Assembly: GCF_938028775.1 (NCBI RefSeq)
Contig: NZ_CALIZG010000004.1
Span: 1-32,122 of the forward strand
DNA: 32,122 bases
Origin: Mogibacterium diversum_A
Lineage (GTDB): Bacteria > Bacillota > Clostridia > Peptostreptococcales > Anaerovoracaceae
Direction: 5' to 3'
Below the pieces are notes generated by a model that made no database searches, was not told the DNA's origin, and saw nothing but the letters and a program-made list of their open reading frames with translations. Each line of letters starts with the position of its first letter. The first letter of the stretch is position 1. The position numbers and the translations under genes were made by a program. Below, one piece after another: positions 1-7,290 of the stretch.

Positions 1-73
1 CCCCATGGTCAAGCGGTTAAGACATCGCCCTTTCACGGCGGTAACCCGGGTTCGATTCCCGGTGGGGTCACCA
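1..73 (+). tRNA. tRNA-Glu (TTC), 5' end cut by window edge
   Basis: The cloverleaf is readable: the anticodon loop CTTTCAC carries TTC (Glu), the T arm contains GGTTCGATTCC, and the 3' end TGGGGTCACCA has an encoded CCA. The 3' acceptor strand needs a 5' strand GACCCCA, but the window begins at CCCCA, so two bases lie outside. It is followed 11 bases later by tRNA-Leu, as in a tRNA array. Confidence 0.95.
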
Positions 74-84
74 CCAATTAAATA

Positions 85-168
85 TGCGCTTGTGGCGGAA
101 CTGGCAGACGCACCAGATTTAGGTTCTGGCGGGCGACCGTGGGGGTTCGAGTCCCTCCAAGCGCACCA
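85..168 (+). tRNA. tRNA-Leu (TAG)
   Basis: The acceptor stem TGCGCTT pairs with AAGCGCA, followed by an encoded CCA. The anticodon stem CCAGA/TCTGG encloses loop TTTAGGT with anticodon TAG at 120-122, which reads CUN leucine codons. A long variable arm, expected of a class II tRNA, follows the anticodon arm. It is the last gene of the tRNA array, with a terminator directly downstream. Confidence 0.96.
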
Positions 169-173
169 TATTA

Positions 174-204
174 GATCTATAGTTTTACTATAGGTCTTTT
201 TTTT
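174..204 (+). terminator. Rho-independent terminator of the tRNA array
   Basis: GATCTATAG (174-182) pairs with CTATAGGTC (188-196), with one G-T wobble, across a five-base loop. It is followed at once by a run of eight T. It ends tRNA transcription and isolates the Tad locus. Confidence 0.85.
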
Positions 205-320
205 ATTCATATATATTTATCTTTCTTTCTTTATTCATCATTATTATCCATTTTAATATAATTTTGAATTTATTTACTATCTTTACTTATTGCTTTCTAT
301 TTTCTTTGTTCGGCTAAAGG

Positions 321-353
321 TGTGCTGAAGGGGAATTTTTTTAATGATATTAT
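321..353 (+). promoter_or_regulatory. Candidate Tad operon promoter, motif shared with comEC
   Basis: CTGAAG (325-330) lies 17 bases before TATTAT (348-353), which is preceded by TGA as in an extended -10. The upstream half TGTGCTGAAGGG is identical to a segment in front of comEC, where the same 17-base spacing leads to TGA-TAGCAT. A second possible -10, TATAAT, lies at 257-262 with a poor -35. The rest of 206-413 is very AT-rich and holds no gene. Confidence 0.45.
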
Positions 354-359
354 TTGATT

Positions 360-382
360 GTAAGGACTTAAGTAATCCTTAC
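360..382 (+). promoter_or_regulatory. Leader hairpin before the Tad operon
   Basis: GTAAGGA (360-366) pairs perfectly with TCCTTAC (376-382) over a nine-base loop containing CTTAAG. A T6 run starts 8 bases later, upstream of the Shine-Dalgarno site at 406-413. The gap before the T run is too long for a standard terminator. It could be an attenuator or an mRNA 5' stabiliser. Confidence 0.35.
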
Positions 383-416
383 CACTCCAATTTTTTACTA
401 TTTTTAGAGGTGATTG

Positions 417-1334
417 ATGAGATTTCGAATTCTGTTAAGCGATAAAGACTATCTTACATCGTTTGTTGATATGACTAGTAAGATAGACAAAAACCTTCTT
501 ATTGACTTAGATTTTAATGGTTTACTTTTTGATGATGAGCTGTTAATCACTGATATTAATCTTGAAACGTTATCTCATCAGTATCCTTCTTTAAATACTC
601 AGGCTGTGTGTGTTCTTTCCCCTATAATAGGTGAGGAAAATCTTTTTAAAGGACCGTTTAAACTTTTTAAGTTTCAGCCTTTTGATGACATAATATCTAA
701 AATTAAAATTTGCGGTTTTAGTTATTTTGGAGGTAACAGCTATGACATCTCAAAGAATCATAAAATCGCATTTATTTTTGATATAGACGTTTATTCTTCT
801 GATTTTATTGAACAGTTTGCGAAGCAAATAGTTTATAAGTACGGATTAAATGTGTTGATTTTTCCACTTCAGTATTTGTCTTCGATTAGCCATTTTGAAA
901 ACAAAGGATTTACTGATTCTTATATTTTTAAGAAACTTGTTTATTTAATTAATAAACATGAAAGAATTCCAATTGAATCTTTTTTTTCTTTAGACAATTT
1001 GGGATTTTATTATTTTAAGAGCTCTTTGGCTTTGAATCCTATAGCGAAAATGGATGATACTTCTTTTGAAATGTTAATTAAGTATATATATGGACATTTC
1101 TTTGATGTTATTTGTTTTGATATTGGACGTTGTCTTAATGAACGTAATGTTAAATTACTTCAACAGATGGACAAAGTTATTTTACTTAGCAGGAATTGTA
1201 AATCTGATGAATCATTTTCAAGCATTATCTCAGAGTTAGGTGTAAATAATGTTTCTTATATTAACTATGATTCTGATGGAACTGCTTTAGAAATTACTGT
1301 TAGTGAGTTGATCGATTCAGTTTTAAACTCATAA
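417..1334 (+). CDS. TadZ/CpaE-like degenerate ParA-family protein of the Tad locus
   Basis: TadZ proteins localise the Tad secretion machine at the cytoplasmic face of the membrane. This 305-residue product is first in the operon, directly before tadA, where TadZ normally sits. Residues 1 to about 125 look like a receiver-like domain. Residues 116-150 align with the start of a ParA fold (HKIAFIF, then VLIFP), but the P-loop GKGGxGKT is missing and DIDVYSSDF stands in its place. FDVICFDIG at 229-237 corresponds to the Walker B-like strand. It would therefore not bind ATP conventionally. I chose ATG 417 over TTG 414 because AGAGG at 406-410 gives six-base spacing. The gene is extremely AT-rich. 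Assignment rests on position and fold pattern, since sequence identity to known TadZ is weak. Confidence 0.6.
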   Translation: MRFRILLSDKDYLTSFVDMTSKIDKNLLIDLDFNGLLFDDELLITDINLETLSHQYPSLNTQAVCVLSPIIGEENLFKGPFKLFKFQPFDDIISKIKICGFSYFGGNSYDISKNHKIAFIFDIDVYSSDFIEQFAKQIVYKYGLNVLIFPLQYLSSISHFENKGFTDSYIFKKLVYLINKHERIPIESFFSLDNLGFYYFKSSLALNPIAKMDDTSFEMLIKYIYGHFFDVICFDIGRCLNERNVKLLQQMDKVILLSRNCKSDESFSSIISELGVNNVSYINYDSDGTALEITVSELIDSVLNS

Positions 1335-1392
1335 TTGCACGGAATACTTTTACTTGATATTCTAGTATATTTTATATTGATAGGAATTATTT

Positions 1393-2640
1393 ATGGAAAT
1401 GGTTTCAAATTATAGTATGAAGGAAGTTGTAAATAAACATTCAAGGGTTATTGAGTTAATTACAAACAATTTAAAAGGCATAATTTCTAATTCTGACGAC
1501 ACTTTAAATGAAGAACGACTTCTTGAGTTAGTTGAAAATACAGTGTTTGAAAGTAGATATATTTCTTTAATTGATTATGATGAGATTACCGATGTAATTA
1601 GGGCGATATTTTTAAGAGTTTCAAGTAAATATAGCATTTTATCCAACTATATTGAAGATCCCTTTATTAATGAAATTATGGTAAATGGATATAATCGTAT
1701 TTTTGTCGAGAAGAATAAAAAAATTACTGAAGTAGATAATTCATTCTACTCCGATGATGAGTTAGAAGGATTAATAAGGATGTTTGCATCTGATATTCAC
1801 CGCGAGATTAATGAAGCAAATCCAATTGTTGATGCACGACTTGAGAATGGATACAGAGTAAATGGAGTATTAAAAAATGTTGCTCTAAATGGTCCAATTT
1901 TAACTATTAGGAAGTTTGCAAATGATGAAATTACACTTGATGATCTTGTAAACAATGATTCTATGCCTCGAGAATGCTCGGATTTCTTAACTAAGCTTGT
2001 TGCAGCAAAATACAATATCTTTATAAGTGGTGGGACGTCTTCAGGTAAAACAACTTTTTTGAATGCTTTATCATCAGCAATTAATTCGGATGAACGTGTG
2101 ATTATCATTGAGGATTCTGCTGAGCTTAAGGTTAGCCAGATAAAAAATATTGTTCATATGGAATGTCGAAATGCTAATTCTGTTGGGAAAGGAATGGTAA
2201 GCATGGAAATGCTGATTAAGACTAGTCTTCGAATGCGACCAGACAGGATTATTGTTGGTGAAGTAAGAGGTCGGGAGGTTATTGATATGATACAAGCTAT
2301 GTCAACTGGTCATGATGGCAGTATGTCAACAGGACACGGGAATTCTATAAAAGGGATGTTAAATCGTCTTGAGACAATGTATCTCATGGACACTCATATT
2401 CCAATTTATTCGATTAAAAGCCAGATTGCAAATGCTATAGATATATTTGTTCATCTGCGTAGAGATAGTGATGGAAAACGACGTCTTGTTGAAGTTGCGG
2501 AGATGGTAGGATTTGATGGCGAAGATTATAAATTAAATTATATTTATTATACGAATCCTGACGGAAAACTAATGGAAACGGGAAATAATTTAACTAATTG
2601 TGAGAAATTAATGCAAAACTTGCATGAGGAAGGTGTGTAA
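1393..2640 (+). CDS. tadA: TadA/CpaF family pilus assembly ATPase
   Basis: This is the hexameric ATPase that powers Tad pilus assembly from the cytoplasmic side, a member of the type II/IV secretion ATPase superfamily. Visible motifs are DARLENGYRVNG (147-158) in the N-terminal domain, Walker A GGTSSGKT (213-220), an Asp-box-like IIIEDSAEL (237-245), HMECR (255-259), Walker B IIVGEVRG (286-293), and the His-box STGHDGSMSTGHGN (304-317). The length of 415 residues is normal. ATG 1393 is preceded by TAGGA at 1381-1385. It lies between the TadZ-like gene and tadB on the same strand, with five bases between its stop and the tadB start. This is the clearest diagnostic gene of the locus. Confidence 0.95.
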   Translation: MEMVSNYSMKEVVNKHSRVIELITNNLKGIISNSDDTLNEERLLELVENTVFESRYISLIDYDEITDVIRAIFLRVSSKYSILSNYIEDPFINEIMVNGYNRIFVEKNKKITEVDNSFYSDDELEGLIRMFASDIHREINEANPIVDARLENGYRVNGVLKNVALNGPILTIRKFANDEITLDDLVNNDSMPRECSDFLTKLVAAKYNIFISGGTSSGKTTFLNALSSAINSDERVIIIEDSAELKVSQIKNIVHMECRNANSVGKGMVSMEMLIKTSLRMRPDRIIVGEVRGREVIDMIQAMSTGHDGSMSTGHGNSIKGMLNRLETMYLMDTHIPIYSIKSQIANAIDIFVHLRRDSDGKRRLVEVAEMVGFDGEDYKLNYIYYTNPDGKLMETGNNLTNCEKLMQNLHEEGV

Positions 2641-2645
2641 GTGAG

Positions 2646-3509
2646 TTGAGAAATGGATTTCTGGTTAATGGAGAGTCTGTAATAGACGTTAAAAAGCGTA
2701 CCCCAATTAAGTCTTTGGAGCCGAAGGATGATCATACTATTGATAGTGAACATCTTGTTAATTCTGAAATCAGATATGATAAGTATATGGTAGATAAAAG
2801 AGAAAAACAGCTCATATTTGCCGGTACACTTGTAGTCGGTACAGCTTTATCTGTACTTATGTATCACAATATTTTTTTCAGTTTAGTGCTTTTATTATTT
2901 TATATTAAAATTCAAGAAATATATGCTGAATATATGCTAGCTAGAAGGAAGCGGGCACTTGCTGAGCAATTTAAGGACTTCCTATTTATTTTATCTACAT
3001 CAATTGGTACAGGTAGAGGAATGCGTGATGCAATTGGTGAAGCTATACCTGGGATAGTTGGAATTTATGGTGAAAATGCTATTTTAAGTAGGGAGTTAAA
3101 GAATATGCATAAGCGCATGAGCATTGGTAATGAAGAAGATGTGACAGTTCTAAATGATTTTGCTAAGCGTTCAGCATCGGAAGATATAGTTGATTTTATG
3201 ATTATTTATTCAACTTGCAAGACGACAGGCGCTAGTCTTGTTGATGCATTAAATAAAGCAGCCAGTGTTATTATAGATAAGATGACTATAGAGAATGAGA
3301 TTAGAACTATGGCGAATAGAAAGAAGAATGAGAGTATTATTCTTTTTGCTATGCCGTTTATTGTAGTACTGTTTCTAAATTTATTTTCTCCTGAATATAT
3401 CGCACCTCTTTATGAGAGCTATATTGGCAGAGTTATTATGACGATGGTTGTTGCTGCTGACATTTTTATATATTCAGTTATGCAGAAAATTACTAATGTT
3501 GAAATATAG
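2646..3509 (+). CDS. tadB: TadB-like inner membrane platform protein (T2SSF domain)
   Basis: TadB and TadC form the membrane platform on which TadA acts. This 287-residue protein has a charged N-terminal segment, a hydrophobic region at 56-88, a cytoplasmic T2SSF domain with EQFKDFLFILSTSIGTGRGM (107-126), and two C-terminal membrane segments at about 230-247 and 262-279. That is the usual TadB topology. The start is TTG at 2646, with GAGGAAGGTG at 2626-2635 as ribosome site inside the end of tadA, which implies translational coupling. The next in-frame ATG is at about codon 48, which would delete the whole N-terminal segment and is less likely. Confidence 0.85.
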   Translation: MRNGFLVNGESVIDVKKRTPIKSLEPKDDHTIDSEHLVNSEIRYDKYMVDKREKQLIFAGTLVVGTALSVLMYHNIFFSLVLLLFYIKIQEIYAEYMLARRKRALAEQFKDFLFILSTSIGTGRGMRDAIGEAIPGIVGIYGENAILSRELKNMHKRMSIGNEEDVTVLNDFAKRSASEDIVDFMIIYSTCKTTGASLVDALNKAASVIIDKMTIENEIRTMANRKKNESIILFAMPFIVVLFLNLFSPEYIAPLYESYIGRVIMTMVVAADIFIYSVMQKITNVEI

Positions 3510-3524
3510 GAAGGTGAGAAGTCC

Positions 3525-4511
3525 GTGAAAATTAATCTTGGAGATATATTTGATCGTGAACTTAAGAAACAACTAGTTCAGATTTCAATTATTTCATTCA
3601 TTTTTTTAGTAATTATTCTGATTAAACCCCATATGAGTGGCAAGTACATAGTCAATGATAAAGGAAATGTTGTTGGTATAATGCAACGAGGAACAGAAAA
3701 ATTTGCTGAATACAACTTGATTGCTAATGTGCAGCGAGATAACAAAAGCATATCACAAGATGTAAGTCTCAGAAAAAATGTGGATGAAAAAAATGGAAAA
3801 GAGAATCATAAATCCTCACATGATATTGAAGCAGAAATGAGTGCAAGCCTAGGAATTGCAGTAAGCAGACTAGAGGAATCACGTAGTAAAAAGATTATTT
3901 TGCCATCAAAGCTCGATGATGGCAGCGTTGTCACTTGGAGTAAAAGTGGAAAATCTAATAGAGGCTGGATGATGGTTGTCATTATGTATGTACTAATCGG
4001 AATCGCAATGATTTTGGACAAACACGATAAACTTAGAAAAGCGGACATGGATATGCGCAAACAGATTTTGAAAGCGCTTCCGAGATTTACAAATCAGTTG
4101 TTATTAATGATGAGCTCTGGCGTTATTTTAAGCGATGCCTTTCATAAGATTTGCTATGGGTACTCTATGATGCAGATTGAGCATCAAGGTGAACTAGAAC
4201 GTAATATAATTGCCATGACGGAGTCAGCAGAGCTAACTAATCAAAGTATACCATTACTGTTCTCTGAATTGGCAAAGAAGTATTCTGTAAAGGAGCTAAT
4301 GCGAATATCAACTGTTTTGCGGGAGAATGAAAAAAGAGGGAGCAATATTCAGGAAAAGCTAGAACGTGAGAGTGCATTTCTTTGGGATATTAGAAAAGTT
4401 ATTGCAAGGGAACAAGGGAAACTGATAGATACTAAAATGACTTATCCGCTAGGATTACTTCTAGTTTTGTTAATTATAATAACCATGGCACCAGCAATGA
4501 TGTCCATGTAG
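3525..4511 (+). CDS. tadC: TadC-like inner membrane platform protein (T2SSF domain)
   Basis: This is the second platform protein, 328 residues. Membrane segment one is at about 19-34, segment two at 148-164, and a C-terminal segment at 307-325. Between them lies the T2SSF domain with LPRFTNQLLLMMSSGVILSD (185-204). The roughly 110 residues between the first two segments (35-147) are hydrophilic and probably face outside. GTG at 3525 is preceded by AGGAAGGTGAG at 3508-3518, which overlaps the tadB stop. The gene closes the tadABC block. The next 171 bases hold no gene but carry a Shine-Dalgarno site without an ORF. Confidence 0.82.
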   Translation: MKINLGDIFDRELKKQLVQISIISFIFLVIILIKPHMSGKYIVNDKGNVVGIMQRGTEKFAEYNLIANVQRDNKSISQDVSLRKNVDEKNGKENHKSSHDIEAEMSASLGIAVSRLEESRSKKIILPSKLDDGSVVTWSKSGKSNRGWMMVVIMYVLIGIAMILDKHDKLRKADMDMRKQILKALPRFTNQLLLMMSSGVILSDAFHKICYGYSMMQIEHQGELERNIIAMTESAELTNQSIPLLFSELAKKYSVKELMRISTVLRENEKRGSNIQEKLERESAFLWDIRKVIAREQGKLIDTKMTYPLGLLLVLLIIITMAPAMMSM

Positions 4512-4521
4512 TGCTTAGTAA

Positions 4522-4552
4522 TATAATACTTAAGGAGGTGATTGAAATGTAA
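4522..4552 (+). promoter_or_regulatory. Candidate internal promoter and ORF-less Shine-Dalgarno site before the pilin gene
   Basis: TATAAT (4522-4527) has no good -35 but would start RNA near 4534. TAAGGAGGTGAT (4531-4542) is a near-perfect match to the 16S rRNA 3' end. It is followed four bases later by ATG-TAA (4547-4552), so it translates nothing. It resembles the STAB-SD elements known in Bacillus mRNAs, where ribosome binding near a 5' end protects the transcript. The rest of 4553-4670 is GT-rich with no gene. Confidence 0.45.
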
Positions 4553-4682
4553 GGGTTAATATTATAGAGTTGAACGTATTTTATGCAATTAGATGTAAGT
4601 GTGTATGTGTAAATGTGTGTGTGGATTATTGCCTATTTAAGTGTGTGATGATAGGTGTCTTCAGTGACAAAGGAGGAAAGAT

Positions 4683-4844
4683 ATGAAAAACATAAAAAAA
4701 CTATTTAAATCTAAAGCAGGTATGGAGCTTGTTCAAGTAGCTATTCTAATCGCTATTGCTATTGCGCTCGGGATTATCTTCAAAACAGAGATTACATCTT
4801 TTGTAAACAAAACATTCAAAGCACTTAATGCGAGTAAATTTTAA
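4683..4844 (+). CDS. flp: Flp pilin (Flp1-like small prepilin)
   Basis: This 53-codon gene encodes the likely major pilus subunit. The product starts with a basic segment MKNIKKLFKSKAG, followed by a hydrophobic helix (ELVQVAILIAIAIALGIIF) and a short tail KTEITSFVNKTFKALNASKF. That is the layout of Gram-positive Flp1-like pilins: a class III signal, presumed cleavage after Gly13, and one helix. The usual Glu at mature position 5 appears to be Gln18, while a Glu sits at mature position 2. AAAGGAGG (4669-4676) is a very strong ribosome site six bases before the ATG. The gene follows tadC by 171 bases and overlaps the next reading frame, as expected for a pilin placed between platform and pseudopilin genes. 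Confidence 0.85.
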   Translation: MKNIKKLFKSKAGMELVQVAILIAIAIALGIIFKTEITSFVNKTFKALNASKF

Positions 4845-5202
4845 ATCCTGCGCGCAGAATTTAGTTATGCCTTTTTCTAATAAACGAGGGGAACAGATGG
4901 TAGAAGCGAGCATTGTTCTGCCAATCATAATACTGGTAATAATGCTATTAATTAGACTTTGCACATTTTATCTAGAATGCTTAATTACTCAGACTAATAT
5001 GCATCGCAAGATGTTATCAAAATGGGACAGCACTAGATCCCCCGTGATTAAAACACTTAATGATTCTAGAGATATTAACTATGCTAATTTAGGTTTGGCT
5101 GAAGGGCTGATTAGAAAAACTATAGAGGTAAAAGGATTTACGCTGTGTGAAGATAAGTTCGTGAGAGTTGGTGATACTGTTGAGGCAGCTGTTCAAGAGT
5201 AA
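4828..5202 (+). CDS. TadE-like pseudopilin
   Basis: This 124-residue protein has a basic N-terminus, then RGEQMVEASIVLPIIILVIM (20-39), the TadE pattern of Gly, Glu five residues on, and one hydrophobic segment (about 28-48). TadE/F proteins are minor pilins processed by the Tad prepilin peptidase. The ATG at 4828 overlaps the end of flp by 17 bases and has no Shine-Dalgarno site, so translation is probably coupled. ATG 4867 is an alternative that would leave a shorter basic leader. It overlaps the next gene by 35 bases. Confidence 0.75.
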   Translation: MRVNFKSCAQNLVMPFSNKRGEQMVEASIVLPIIILVIMLLIRLCTFYLECLITQTNMHRKMLSKWDSTRSPVIKTLNDSRDINYANLGLAEGLIRKTIEVKGFTLCEDKFVRVGDTVEAAVQE

Positions 5203-6535
5203 ACGCGGATCGGCGATTGTTATTATATCGTACGTATTCCTCGCTTTGATATCAATGATAATAATTGCAATTGGGATAGCGAGAAGCCGCACTGTTCAAA
5301 GTTGGTCAGAGGTGAGTGGAAAACTTTGGGGTAAAGCGATTCTGTCTGAATATGATAAATATTTACTACGTGATTACGGAATAATGGCATTTCAAAGCAA
5401 TGATATAGATGTTGTAAAGAGGCTAAATATATATTCAAAATATTCCTTTGAGGATAAACTTCGCGTTAGCCTTGGAACACCAAGTGCAAACCTAGATCAG
5501 TACCGTATGTCAGATTTGAATAATTTTCGCAAAAGTATGCGCGACTCACTTATGTACGAAAGCACCAAGTCGGTGCTTGATGGCAGTAATCGAAATGTTC
5601 GTAGTGATGTTAAAAATCCAAATATTTCTATAGATGAATCTAAAAATGCTACTACTGAATCTAAAGATAAGAGTGTATACGGGAAAAGAATAATCGGAAA
5701 CAAATACGTTATAGAAACTTTACCATCGAGAGGTGAAAAGAATAATTTCAACGTAAAAGGAATATCTGGAATGATAATTAATAACAATGCTGCGGATAAG
5801 TTAAGTTCCAAAGCTCTAGGAAAAGTTTCTGAAATGGCATTTATAGTTAATAATTTTAATAGCCACCTTAAGACTTGTAGCGATAAAGAGACATTTTTTG
5901 CTAATGAGTACGAGTATATTGTCAAAGGGTATTTAGACGATAATAAAAACTTCGAGAGCTGTAAAAAAAGCATTTTTTTGATTAGAAATGCACTAAATTT
6001 AGCTGCATTATCTAAAGATCATGAAAAGATGGAGTTAATAGCATCCGTATCAGAGATTATATCTCCAGGTCCAGGTGCAATAGTAGTTCAAGGCATAATA
6101 ATGGAAAGCTGGGCAGCTCTTGAAGCTCGTGAAGATGTGAAAGCTTTACTAGATAACAAACGAATTCCTTTTATAAAAAAGAAAGGTGAGTGGAAGGTAT
6201 CGCTAGAAAGTGTGCTGGGAGATGAAAAGTTTAGTGAAAAGATAGATGAGGAATCTAGAAAAATAATGAATGAGAATTCAGAACAACTGAAGGAAATGAG
6301 TAAGACTGAAAGCTTTGTTGAGAATGTGAATGGACAAAACTACGAAGAATATCTCTTGCTTATGATGTTAACAACCCCTAAAGATCTAAGAACGCGGAGA
6401 GTTATGGATCTAATTCAGATTAACATGAAATATCGATACTATGATGATTTTAATTTCGATGAATATAACTGTGGGGTAAGATTCAATTTAAAAATAAATG
6501 GTAAATCATATGAAATTGATGATTCGTACAAGTAA
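5168..6535 (+). CDS. Tad-locus protein resembling DUF5702 (membrane-anchored, large extracytoplasmic part)
   Basis: This protein has 455 residues. A short basic stretch KSKRG (10-14) precedes a single hydrophobic segment (about 16-38), followed by a long hydrophilic region with no further clear membrane segment. The part after the helix contains ILSEYDKYLLRDYGIMAF, a pattern I associate with DUF5702 proteins of clostridial Tad loci. No enzyme motif is visible. It is probably a pseudopilin-like or pilus-surface component. The start is unclear: TTG 5168 or GTG 5171, both without a good ribosome site and both inside the preceding TadE-like gene, suggesting coupled translation. It overlaps the following gene by 38 bases. 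Confidence 0.6.
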   Translation: MVILLRQLFKSKRGSAIVIISYVFLALISMIIIAIGIARSRTVQSWSEVSGKLWGKAILSEYDKYLLRDYGIMAFQSNDIDVVKRLNIYSKYSFEDKLRVSLGTPSANLDQYRMSDLNNFRKSMRDSLMYESTKSVLDGSNRNVRSDVKNPNISIDESKNATTESKDKSVYGKRIIGNKYVIETLPSRGEKNNFNVKGISGMIINNNAADKLSSKALGKVSEMAFIVNNFNSHLKTCSDKETFFANEYEYIVKGYLDDNKNFESCKKSIFLIRNALNLAALSKDHEKMELIASVSEIISPGPGAIVVQGIIMESWAALEAREDVKALLDNKRIPFIKKKGEWKVSLESVLGDEKFSEKIDEESRKIMNENSEQLKEMSKTESFVENVNGQNYEEYLLLMMLTTPKDLRTRRVMDLIQINMKYRYYDDFNFDEYNCGVRFNLKINGKSYEIDDSYK

Positions 6536-7286
6536 AGAAATCAATAATAAAAGGGGAAGTTATATCGTTGAGGCAACATTGATTCTGCCGATTTTCATGA
6601 TTGCGATTATGGTTATGAGCTCTATAATATCTGCTTATAGCTGCATTGAAGATGCGAACTATATATCAGCTAATTATTTAAGAAGATCGGCAGCGGTTGC
6701 TTCAAAAGTTAATATTCATAAATTAGTTCCTAATCAAATTCATAACGAGCTAAACTCAAACCATTCTCAAATTGATGGGTTTGTAGTACATTCGACATCG
6801 TATAGGAAGCACATGTTCGGAATAGATGAAGTCATATCTATAGATGCAGATTTAAGATTAAATACTAAAAATCCAATTGGGTTTAAGACAGAAGCAAAGT
6901 ACAGACTTAAGACAATAACTCGTGCATATGTTGGACGTGTGAGAGATGATACTCACATGACTGTTAATGAGCTTACAGGGGAGGGTGATAGACCTGCCTT
7001 CATTTTTCCTAAACGTGGAGAGAAGTATCATAATCAAGGATGCACATACATGCACTCAAAGGTAACATCAACTACGTTAACCTCAAGTATTAGAAAGGAA
7101 TATGATCCATGTCCAGTGTGTAAGAGTAAAAGGGCGAAGGTTGGAGCTCGTGTATATTACTATCCTATTCAAGGTGAATGCTACCATATGGCAGGTTGCA
7201 GGGTTATGGAGAGGAATTACGTGGAGGTAACAAAGAAAATTGCAGAGAGGCGCGGATATACACCGTGTTCAAAATGTGGAGGTTAA
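6498..7286 (+). CDS. TadE-like protein with two C-terminal Cys/His modules
   Basis: The 262-residue product begins with a TadE-like signal, NKRGSYIVEATLILPIFMIA (17-36), and one hydrophobic helix. A central domain of unknown type follows. The last 95 residues carry two similar modules: H178-x3-C182 with C205-x2-C208, and H230-x3-C234 with C257-x2-C260. Each reads like the short YHxxGC...PCxxC element seen next to nucleases and in Ada-like metal sites. The modules would lie outside the membrane and could bind metal or form disulfides. Three ATGs (6498, 6510, 6519) are possible starts, none with a clear ribosome site. It overlaps the preceding gene and ends four bases before the next start. Confidence 0.75.
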   Translation: MVNHMKLMIRTSKEINNKRGSYIVEATLILPIFMIAIMVMSSIISAYSCIEDANYISANYLRRSAAVASKVNIHKLVPNQIHNELNSNHSQIDGFVVHSTSYRKHMFGIDEVISIDADLRLNTKNPIGFKTEAKYRLKTITRAYVGRVRDDTHMTVNELTGEGDRPAFIFPKRGEKYHNQGCTYMHSKVTSTTLTSSIRKEYDPCPVCKSKRAKVGARVYYYPIQGECYHMAGCRVMERNYVEVTKKIAERRGYTPCSKCGG

Positions 7287-7290
7287 TTAA

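Noticed and set aside
5..193. 62-codon open frame across the tRNA genes
   Set aside because: It lies entirely over tRNA-Glu, tRNA-Leu and their terminator; an artefact of tRNA sequence.
4583..4612. Nine-codon ORF (MQLDVSVYV) in the GT-rich leader of flp
   Set aside because: No ribosome site and simple-sequence composition; likely chance.
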